DNA from: Pseudomonas donghuensis
GTDB lineage: Bacteria > Pseudomonadota > Gammaproteobacteria > Pseudomonadales > Pseudomonadaceae
Reading direction: 5' to 3'
Length of the DNA stretch: 64,000 bases
NCBI RefSeq assembly: GCF_000259195.1
Contig: NZ_JH650765.1
Location: 119,394-183,393 of the forward strand
In this document: one piece after another, positions 57,930 through 64,000 of the stretch
Numbering within the stretch: position 1 is the first letter of the stretch
How the letters are laid out: every line of letters starts with the position of its first letter
The notes under the pieces: model-generated
What the model was told of the DNA's origin: nothing
The model's input: only the letters and a program-made list of their open reading frames with translations
Databases searched by the model: none
Position numbers and translations under genes: made by a program

Positions 57930-58044
57930 GGCCTTGAACGGGCCCGCGACAGCTGAAGGTCGTGGGCAGCCGTTTTTTGAAATTATTTGTTACAACTGAG
58001 CGTGAAACTGAAGCTTCAAGGGCGCTTATCATAAAAACGCATCT

Positions 58045-58063
58045 GTTAATAATTCTCATAAAC
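58045..58063 (+). promoter_or_regulatory. Fur box before the TonB receptor gene
   Basis: GTTAATAATTCTCATAAAC agrees with the 19-bp Fur consensus GATAATGATAATCATTATC at 13 positions. It lies 34 bp before the receptor start, consistent with repression by iron-loaded Fur. Confidence 0.6.
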
Positions 58064-58097
58064 AACAGCGTTTTTATTTGTGTAGGTAGCTCCGCCC

Positions 58098-60311
58098 ATG
58101 ACACGCGAACTCACCCCCGGTCGTTCCTCCCGCCCCTTCATGGCTTCGGCAATCGGCCTGGCTGTCGCCTCGGTCTCAAGCTATGCCGTCGCCGACAAAG
58201 CACCGTCCTCCCCCCTACAGCTGGACAACATCAACGTCGACGCCCAGGCTGGCGGTGACTACAAGACCGAACATTCGGCCTCGAGCAAGTACGCCACATC
58301 ACTGCTCGACACGCCACAAACCATCACCGTGGTGCCTTCCCAGGTCATCAAGGAGCAGCAGGCCCTGAGCCTGCGCCAGGTGCTGTCCAACGTCTCCGGC
58401 ATCACCTTCAACGCTGGCGAAGGCGGCGGCGGTTCGGGCGACAGCATCAACATCCGCGGCTTCTCGGCCAACAGCAACATCCAGATCGACGGCCTGCGCG
58501 ACAGTGCGCAGACCAACCGCACCGACACCTTCAACATCGAGCAGGTCGAAGTCATCAAGGGCCCCAACTCGGTGTTCGGCGGTGCCGGCACTACCGGCGG
58601 TAGCATCAACATCATCAGCAAGCAGCCCCAGAACCAGGCATTTACCCGCCTGGGCGGCAGCGTCGGTACCGACAACTACTACCGCATGACCCTGGACAGC
58701 AACCAGCCGCTGGAAGGCGTGGGGCAAGACAGCGCATTTCGCATCAACCTCATGGGCCACCAGAACGATGTCGCCGGTCGCGAGCAGATCGACCGGGAAC
58801 GCTGGGGTGTCGCGCCGTCGCTGCGCCTGGGCCTGAGCGAGTCCACGCGCCTGACCCTGAGCGCCTTCCACCAGGTCGATGACAACCTGCCTGACTACGG
58901 CGTACCGGCCCTGGACGGCAAACGCCTGGCAGGGGTTAACCGCGACGACTATTTCGGCTGGAGGAACCTCGACAAGGAAGAGATCGAGCAGAGCTCGCTG
59001 ACCGCCAACTTCGAGCATGATTTCAACGACAACCTGCGCCTGCAGAACCTCACGCGCTACAGCCATATCGCCCGCGATACCACGGTATCCGCTTCCCACG
59101 TCAATACCACCGGCGTCCCCCCGGGCCGTTACCGCCCCGCAGGCCCGCAAGGCTATGGCCGCGACGCGACCACCGAAATGTGGATCAACCAGACCAACCT
59201 GATCAGCAACTTCAACCTGCTGGGCATGCGTCACGACCTGGTCAGCGGCATTGAAGTGTCACGTGAAACCCTGGACCTGAAAACCTACGGCTATGGGCTG
59301 AGCAACGCCCTGTACCCTGCCAACGGCTACGACCTGAGCAACCCGCCGGGGTACTGGTCGGGGCCGGCCAACAAGGCCACCAGCGGCTACACCGAGACCG
59401 AGCTGAACAACCAGGCGCTGTACGTGTTCGACACGATTGCCCTGCATGAGCAATGGGACCTGAACCTGGGGCTGCGCTACGACATGTTCAAAGGCGAGGC
59501 CCAGGGGTACGACGCCGCCCGCGTGCGCACCTCCGACTTCGAATCGAGCGACGAGAAACTCAGTGGCCGCGCCGGGCTGGTCTACAAGCCGACTGAGAAT
59601 GGGCGCATCTACCTGGCTTGGGGCAACTCCTTCAACCCCTCCGCCGAAAGCCTGGCCTCCACCGGTGGCGGCCTGAGTGCTACCACTGAAAACCTCGCCC
59701 CGGAGAAAAACCAGACCTGGGAACTGGGCACCAAATGGGAGTTGCTCGACAAACGCCTGGAGCTGGACGCCGCCCTGTTTCGCGTCGAGAAGACCAACGC
59801 GCGCGAAACCATGGCCGACGGCTCGACCCAACTGGCCGGCAAGCAGCGCGTACAGGGCGTGGAAGTCGGCGTGACCGGGCACATCACTGAACAGTGGGAT
59901 GTGTTCGCCAACTACACCTTCCTCGACAGTGAAACCCTCAAGGCCGCCGACACCGCAGCCGGTATTGCCCGTGAAGGCCAGGCGCTGGGCAACACCCCGC
60001 CACGCTCGCTCAACCTGTGGACCACCTACGAGCTGCCTGCTGGCTGGACCCTGGGCTATGGCGCGCGCTACGTCAGCGAACGCAACGTGACCTCCAGCAC
60101 CAGCGCCAAACTTGACGCCTATTGGCTGCACAATGCGATGGTGGCGTACCGGGTCAACGAGGACCTGGATCTGCAGCTGAACGTCAACAACCTGTTCAAC
60201 AAGGACTATGTCGAACGTGTCCGTCAGCAAAACGGTACCGGGGCACGTTCTTCGGCAATCGAGTATGGCGATGCGCGTTCGGCGATTCTCTCGGCGACCT
60301 ATGCGTTCTGA
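58098..60311 (+). CDS. TonB-dependent siderophore receptor (Fiu-like, catecholate type)
   Basis: 737 residues. Outer-membrane receptor importing ferric siderophore with TonB energy. The signal peptide is followed by a short TonB-box region and the plug domain (LDTPQTITVVPSQVIKEQQA, EGGGGSGDSINIRGFSANSN, FNIEQVEVIKGPNSVFGGAG). The barrel ends YGDARSAILSATYAF, with a terminal Phe. The HSASSKYATSLLDTPQTITV start resembles Fiu/PiuA-like receptors for monomeric catecholates; that choice is from memory. A Fur box precedes it. There is no adjacent sensor or sigma factor. Confidence 0.88.
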   Translation: MTRELTPGRSSRPFMASAIGLAVASVSSYAVADKAPSSPLQLDNINVDAQAGGDYKTEHSASSKYATSLLDTPQTITVVPSQVIKEQQALSLRQVLSNVSGITFNAGEGGGGSGDSINIRGFSANSNIQIDGLRDSAQTNRTDTFNIEQVEVIKGPNSVFGGAGTTGGSINIISKQPQNQAFTRLGGSVGTDNYYRMTLDSNQPLEGVGQDSAFRINLMGHQNDVAGREQIDRERWGVAPSLRLGLSESTRLTLSAFHQVDDNLPDYGVPALDGKRLAGVNRDDYFGWRNLDKEEIEQSSLTANFEHDFNDNLRLQNLTRYSHIARDTTVSASHVNTTGVPPGRYRPAGPQGYGRDATTEMWINQTNLISNFNLLGMRHDLVSGIEVSRETLDLKTYGYGLSNALYPANGYDLSNPPGYWSGPANKATSGYTETELNNQALYVFDTIALHEQWDLNLGLRYDMFKGEAQGYDAARVRTSDFESSDEKLSGRAGLVYKPTENGRIYLAWGNSFNPSAESLASTGGGLSATTENLAPEKNQTWELGTKWELLDKRLELDAALFRVEKTNARETMADGSTQLAGKQRVQGVEVGVTGHITEQWDVFANYTFLDSETLKAADTAAGIAREGQALGNTPPRSLNLWTTYELPAGWTLGYGARYVSERNVTSSTSAKLDAYWLHNAMVAYRVNEDLDLQLNVNNLFNKDYVERVRQQNGTGARSSAIEYGDARSAILSATYAF

Positions 60312-60314
60312 TTG

Positions 60315-60391
60315 GTAGGAGCGAGGGTGCAACCTGCCTCGCGATTGCGTATGTCCTTCATATCGCAATCGCGGGGCAAGCCCGCTCCCAC
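60315..60391. repeat. REP-like inverted pair
   Basis: GGTAGGAGCGAGG..., CGATTGCG / CGCAATCG and CAAGCCCGCTCCCACAG form an inverted REP pair in the convergent gap between the TonB receptor and tRNA-Lys. Confidence 0.65.
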
Positions 60392-60400
60392 AGAAACGAA

Positions 60401-60432
60401 AAAGCCCGCGACCTTTGCAGGACGCGGGCTTT
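60401..60432 (-). terminator. Terminator of tRNA-Lys
   Basis: Stem AGCCCGCG/CGCGGGCT (60403-60410, 60423-60430) with a T-run on the minus strand (CTTTTTCGTTTC), 16 bp beyond the tRNA. Confidence 0.8.
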
Positions 60433-60445
60433 CTCTTACAGCGTA

Positions 60446-60521
60446 TGGTGGGTCGTGTAGGATTCGAACCTACGACCAATTGGTTAAAAGCCAACTGCTC
60501 TACCAACTGAGCTAACGACCC
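60446..60521 (-). tRNA. tRNA-Lys(TTT)
   Basis: 76 nt with encoded CCA. Acceptor GGGTCGT/ACGACCC, D arm AGCTCAGTTGGTAGAGC, anticodon loop CTTTTAA giving anticodon TTT, T arm GGTTCGAATCC. A terminator follows. queC lies upstream on the same strand. Confidence 0.97.
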
Positions 60522-60582
60522 GTTGGATGGCGCGTATAATACTGATTTCTAACAGGAAATCAACACCCCATCGCAAAATAAT

Positions 60583-61257
60583 TTAAAAATATCGGGTCGG
60601 GTCCTCTACACCGGCGGCTTTGAAGCCTTCGGCGCGCAGGCGGCAGCTGTCGCATTTACCGCAGGCACGGCCTTCACCATCGGCCTGATAGCAAGAAACG
60701 GTCAGGCTGTAATCGACCCCACGGGCCATGCCGGCCTGGACGATCTGCGCCTTGCTGAGGTTCTGCAGCGGTGCCTGGATGCGAAAGCCTCGCCCTTCGA
60801 CACCGGCTTTGGTGGCAAGATTTGCCATGCGCTCGAAAGCCTCGACGAACTCAGGACGGCAATCCGGGTAGCCGGAATAGTCCACGGCGTTGACGCCGAT
60901 GAAGATATCGCGGGCCTCAAGCACCTCTGCCCAGCCCAGGGCCAGGGACAGGAACACCGTATTGCGCGCAGGCACGTAGGTGACCGGGATGCCCTCGCTC
61001 GGCGCCTCGGGTACATCGATGCTGCTATCGGTCAGGGCCGAACCGCCAATACCGTCCAGGTTCAGACCAATGACCTTGTGCTCGACCACGCCCAGGTCAC
61101 GGGCAACCCGCGCGGCGGCGTTCAGCTCAGCGCGATGGCGCTGGCCGTAATCGAAGCTCATGGTGTAGCAGCTATAGCCTTCGGCCTTGGCCATGGCAAC
61201 CACGGTGGCCGAGTCCAGGCCGCCGGAAAGCAGAATTACCGCACGTTTCTCAGTCAT
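60583..61257 (-). CDS. queC: 7-cyano-7-deazaguanine synthase
   Basis: 224 residues. Converts CDG to preQ0 with ATP and ammonia in queuosine synthesis. PP-loop [12 protein letters not shown] at the N-terminus, and four zinc cysteines in [19 protein letters not shown] near the C-terminus. Also [19 protein letters not shown] and [17 protein letters not shown]. It is 13 bp downstream of queE, so the two steps are co-transcribed. No preQ1 riboswitch was recognised in front of queE. Confidence 0.97.
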   Translation of the reverse strand: MTEKRAVILLSGGLDSATVVAMAKAEGYSCYTMSFDYGQRHRAELNAAARVARDLGVVEHKVIGLNLDGIGGSALTDSSIDVPEAPSEGIPVTYVPARNTVFLSLALGWAEVLEARDIFIGVNAVDYSGYPDCRPEFVEAFERMANLATKAGVEGRGFRIQAPLQNLSKAQIVQAGMARGVDYSLTVSCYQADGEGRACGKCDSCRLRAEGFKAAGVEDPTRYF

Positions 61258-61270
61258 TGCATCACTCCTG

Positions 61271-61918
61271 TCAGCGTCCCGGTTCGTCGTTCCACAGCAG
61301 CTTGTGCAGCTGCATCTGAAAGCGAACCGGCAAATTATCGGCCACGATCCAGTCGGCCAGGTCGGTGGCGTTCACCTGATGGTGGCTTGGCGAGAACAGC
61401 ACTTCGCCGGCGCGTTTTTCCAGGCCGTACTGAATGAGTTTGGACACCGCCCAGTCATAGTCTTCACGGGAACAGATAACGAACTTGACCTGATCGTTGG
61501 GGGTCAGCAGTTCGATGTTCTCGTAACGGTTGCGGTGCACTTCCTCCGAGCCTGGGGTCTTGAGGTCGACGACGCGGCTGACCCGGGTGTCGACCTTGGA
61601 AATATCCAGGGCGCCACTGGTCTCCAGCGAAACGTCGTAACCGGCGTCACACAACTGCTTGAGCAAAGGAATGGCATTGGGCTGGGCCAGCGGCTCACCA
61701 CCGGTGACGCACACGTAGCGCGGCTTGTAACCGGCGACCTGGTCGAGGATCGAATCGAGGGTGCGGATGCTGCCGCCGCTGAAGGCGTATTCGCTGTCGC
61801 AATACTGGCAACGCAACGGGCAGCCGGTGAGGCGGACGAATACCGTGGGCAGCCCAGCGGTACGCGTTTCACCCTGCAAAGAGTAAAAAACTTCGGTGAT
61901 ACGTAATGTGTCTTGCAT
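61271..61918 (-). CDS. queE: 7-carboxy-7-deazaguanine synthase
   Basis: 215 residues, radical SAM enzyme making CDG from 6-carboxytetrahydropterin. Cluster cysteines CPLRCQYC (CX3CX2C) in [23 protein letters not shown]-binding [20 protein letters not shown]. The start [17 protein letters not shown] is at 61918; ATG 61927 would add three residues. It precedes queC in one operon and follows cpoB across a terminator. The 149 bases upstream to cpoB contain only that terminator and a probable promoter. Confidence 0.95.
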   Translation of the reverse strand: MQDTLRITEVFYSLQGETRTAGLPTVFVRLTGCPLRCQYCDSEYAFSGGSIRTLDSILDQVAGYKPRYVCVTGGEPLAQPNAIPLLKQLCDAGYDVSLETSGALDISKVDTRVSRVVDLKTPGSEEVHRNRYENIELLTPNDQVKFVICSREDYDWAVSKLIQYGLEKRAGEVLFSPSHHQVNATDLADWIVADNLPVRFQMQLHKLLWNDEPGR

Positions 61919-62036
61919 AGTCGCCACGGGCGTAACAGCTAAACAGGCTGTCCGCCTCCGTCAGGCACCGCTGAGAACCCGTCATCGCGTAGTTCGCAGC
62001 AGCGTGTTTCATAAAAGGGCAATGATTCTAACGAAA

Positions 62037-62059
62037 AAACCCGCGACTAGCGCGGGTTT
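62037..62059 (-). terminator. Terminator after cpoB
   Basis: 9-bp perfect stem AAACCCGCG/CGCGGGTTT, loop ACTAG, then a T-run on the minus strand (TTTTTTCG). It ends the tolB-pal-cpoB transcript 17 bp after the stop. Confidence 0.85.
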
Positions 62060-62076
62060 CTTCTAAAACGGCTGGT

Positions 62077-62907
62077 TCAGAGCTTTTGCAGGTCACGCTG
62101 GGCCAGTTGTGCAGCCGAGGTCCCCGGGTACTGGGTAACCACCTGCTGGAGAATGCCCTTGACCCGGTCGGTGTGACCCAGGCGGCGTTCTACATCGGCC
62201 AGCTTGTACAGCGAGTCCGGCACCTTGTTGTGCTTGGGATACAGCTGGCTGACCTTGGCGAAGGCTTGCCCTGCAGCTTGCAGGTCGCCCTTGGCCAGGT
62301 TTACTTCACCGAGCCAGTACTGGGCGTTGCCGGCGTACTGACTGTTCGGGTACTTGCGCAGGAAGGCGTTGAACGCCTGGCTGGCCTTGTCGAAATCCTT
62401 GGCTTTGATCAGGTCGAAAGCAGCGTCGTAGTAGAGCTTCTCTTTCGCCGGATCACCAGGTTCGCTGCTGGCGGCAGGCTGTTGGCCGGCGGTAGCACCG
62501 GCGGCGGCGCCTGCAGCAGCACCGGCAGCGGCTTCGCCACCGGTTGGGGAATTGGTCGGAGTCGCGGCAGGTGCTACACCGCTTCCGATACGCCGATCCA
62601 GGTCCTGGTAACGCTCCAGGCTCTCCTGTTTCATGCGTGATACATCATTTTGCAGCTCTTCAATGATGCCTTGTTGACGCGCAATCTGCTCCTGCATTTG
62701 CTGCAGTTGCATGAACAGCTGGCCCTGTGCCGAGGCAGGGGCCGTAACCCCTCCCCCGGCATAGGCGCCGTTCGTACCATAACCCGCAGGTGGATAGCTG
62801 CTTGCGCCGCTATAGCCTGCGTTGTCATCAACAACAGGAACCTCAGCCCAGGCCATGAGAGGCAGGGTGAGAGCCAGGACGGTTACAGCACGACGGCACG
62901 TTCGCAT
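62077..62907 (-). CDS. cpoB: Cell-division coordinator CpoB (YbgF)
   Basis: 276 residues, periplasmic. It links Tol-Pal constriction to peptidoglycan synthesis. Signal peptide ending MAWA-EV near residue 22; a coiled-coil trimerisation region ~65-105 (FMQLQQMQEQIARQQGIIEE, LQNDVSRMKQESLERY); an Ala/Gly-rich linker; and TPR repeats from ~155 (KLYYDAAFDLIKAKDFDKAS; YPNSQYAGNAQYWLGEVNLA). It follows pal by 6 bp. The linker is unusually rich in alanine and threonine, but the length is normal. Confidence 0.95.
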   Translation of the reverse strand: MRTCRRAVTVLALTLPLMAWAEVPVVDDNAGYSGASSYPPAGYGTNGAYAGGGVTAPASAQGQLFMQLQQMQEQIARQQGIIEELQNDVSRMKQESLERYQDLDRRIGSGVAPAATPTNSPTGGEAAAGAAAGAAAGATAGQQPAASSEPGDPAKEKLYYDAAFDLIKAKDFDKASQAFNAFLRKYPNSQYAGNAQYWLGEVNLAKGDLQAAGQAFAKVSQLYPKHNKVPDSLYKLADVERRLGHTDRVKGILQQVVTQYPGTSAAQLAQRDLQKL

Positions 62908-62913
62908 ATCGAA

Positions 62914-63411
62914 TTACTTACGCAGTTCGACGCGACGGTTCTGAGCCCAGGACTGCTCGTCGTTGCCGGTAGCAACTGGACGCTCTTCGCCGTAGGAAAC
63001 CAGTTCCAGCTGGGCAGGAGAAACGCCTTGCAGAACCAGGTAGCGTTGAACGGCTTTCGCACGACGCTCGCCCAGAGCCATGTTGTATTCGCGAGTACCA
63101 CGCTCGTCGGTGTTACCTTCCAGCACGACGCGAGCGCCGTTGCCTTTCAGGTCCTTGGCATGAACGTCCAGAGCGCGCATGGCTTCTGGCTTCAGGTCCG
63201 AGCTGTCGTATTCGAAGTAGAAGGTGGTGATTGCGCGCAGAGCAGCTTCTTCGCTCAGGCTGCCGTCAACAGCGCCAGTGTTGGCACCGTAGCCAGCGTT
63301 AGGATCGACTTGGCCTTGGCCAGCGTCATCACCGCCCTTGGAGGAGCAACCTACAGCTACGGCCATGGCCAGAGCCAGCGCAGCAAACTTACCAAACTTC
63401 AGCATTTCCAT
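62914..63411 (-). CDS. pal: Peptidoglycan-associated lipoprotein Pal (OprL)
   Basis: 165 residues. Lipoprotein signal [20 protein letters not shown], then GCSSKGG, with the lipidated Cys just after residue 21. C-terminal OmpA-type domain binds peptidoglycan: [20 protein letters not shown] and [20 protein letters not shown], with [11 protein letters not shown]. The conserved Asp of TDERG is present. It anchors the outer membrane to the cell wall with TolB. It lies between tolB (52 bp upstream) and cpoB (6 bp downstream). Confidence 0.97.
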   Translation of the reverse strand: MEMLKFGKFAALALAMAVAVGCSSKGGDDAGQGQVDPNAGYGANTGAVDGSLSEEAALRAITTFYFEYDSSDLKPEAMRALDVHAKDLKGNGARVVLEGNTDERGTREYNMALGERRAKAVQRYLVLQGVSPAQLELVSYGEERPVATGNDEQSWAQNRRVELRK

Positions 63412-63463
63412 CGTGAAACTCCTAATGAACCCCAGTGTGTTAAGTAAAACGTAAAGCGCCGCG

Positions 63464-64000
63464 TCAGTTCAGGTAAGGGGACCAGGACGGTTCTCTGACT
63501 TCGCCTTGAGCGGTAGGAAGCGGGAGCCTCACGCGTCCATTGAGAGAGACGAGCATCAAGACTCCCCGGCCCTGCTGGCGGGTGGCGTAGATTAGCATGG
63601 TGCCGTTGGGCGCAACAGTGGGTGACTCATCAAGACTGGTCTCGGAGAGAATCTTTACACTACCGCGTTGCAAATCTTGTGCAGCCACTTTGAAGTTGGT
63701 GAAACCTTGTTGGCGATGAATCATCACCAGGGTCTTTTCATCCGCCGACAGTTTAGGGTTGGCGTTGTAGTTACCCACAAAAGTTACCCGCTCTGCACCA
63801 CCGCCGGAAACATTGGTTTTGTAGATTTGTGGTTTACCACCACGGTCGGAGGTGAAGTAGATAGTCGAGCCATCTTTACCCCAGAACGGTTCGGTATTGA
63901 TACCAGGACCTGCAGTCACGCGCGACAGCTGGCGCGAGCCCATGTTCATCACGTAGATGTCCGGGTTACCGTCCTTGGACAGCACGAACGCCAGGCGCGA
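63464..64000 (-). CDS. tolB: Tol-Pal system protein TolB, C-terminal part
   Basis: The beginning lies beyond the right edge, so only about 178 codons of the beta-propeller domain are in the window. Blocks such as [40 protein letters not shown] and [19 protein letters not shown] are the repeated propeller blades. TolB is periplasmic and binds Pal. It is the first of the tolB-pal-cpoB genes seen here; the stop at 63464 is 52 bp before pal. Confidence 0.95.
   Translation of the reverse strand, partial: SRLAFVLSKDGNPDIYVMNMGSRQLSRVTAGPGINTEPFWGKDGSTIYFTSDRGGKPQIYKTNVSGGGAERVTFVGNYNANPKLSADEKTLVMIHRQQGFTNFKVAAQDLQRGSVKILSETSLDESPTVAPNGTMLIYATRQQGRGVLMLVSLNGRVRLPLPTAQGEVREPSWSPYLN

Noticed and set aside
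61928..62036. preQ1 riboswitch before queE
   Set aside because: No C-rich loop and A-rich tail pattern could be found in the leader.

Overview
The window is chromosomal DNA of a fluorescent-type Pseudomonas, most like the P. putida group. The evidence is the gene order tolB-pal-cpoB-queE-queC-tRNA-Lys at the right end, nadA-bepA-tusA-like-perM-bcp-gcvR-dapA-bamC-MBL-purC-tRNA-Ser in the middle, high GC with strong GC3 bias, P. putida-type REP elements, and an OprL-type Pal. Species cannot be fixed from the sequence alone.

Layout. (1) 1-5.7 kb: the end of an amino acid permease, a LysR regulator, and a leftward operon of three little-known genes (TPR-like, PcfJ-like, DUF1266). The first gene of that operon is interrupted by an in-frame TAA. 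(2) 5.9-19.3 kb: a surface-fimbria locus with its own signalling. It holds a degenerate receiver protein, a small pilin, two RcsC/RocS-type hybrid kinases, a RocR-type c-di-GMP phosphodiesterase, an RcsB/RocA-type response regulator, and major pilin, chaperone and usher. Three copies of a 19-bp RcsB-box-like motif lie in front of the small pilin, the first kinase and the major pilin. This suggests that RocA controls both fimbrial genes and the kinase operon. (3) 19.3-36.8 kb: an accessory block with a methyltransferase, an unknown membrane protein, a deleted GFA gene, a nitrilase stub, a complete contact-dependent-inhibition locus (cdiB, a 3448-residue cdiA, cdiI), a displaced orphan toxin/immunity pair, and an IS5-family element. 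The block abuts tRNA-Ser(CGA), and a 21-bp near-perfect direct repeat occurs at 21.2 and 36.7 kb.

(4) 36.8-46 kb: conserved housekeeping genes for purine, lysine/diaminopimelate and NAD synthesis, outer-membrane assembly (BamC, BepA), peroxiredoxin and the glycine-cleavage regulator. (5) 46-60.3 kb: metabolic and accessory genes. These are a DUF945 protein, oxaloacetate decarboxylase, a polyamine-type catabolic set (gamma-glutamyl-amine ligase, polyamine-binding protein, FAD oxidoreductase) divergent from an AraC regulator, a LytM-family lipoprotein with degenerate metal site, a LysR/EamA divergent pair, a SUKH-plus-ankyrin-like protein and a Fur-box-preceded TonB receptor. (6) 60.4-64 kb: tRNA-Lys, queC, queE and the tol-pal end.

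The most informative regions are the Roc/fimbria locus with its repeated operator-like motif, and the 3' end of cdiA. There the first codons of the orphan module align with the point in CdiA where the toxin becomes variable and the DNA turns AT-rich, so the recombination junction can be read directly.
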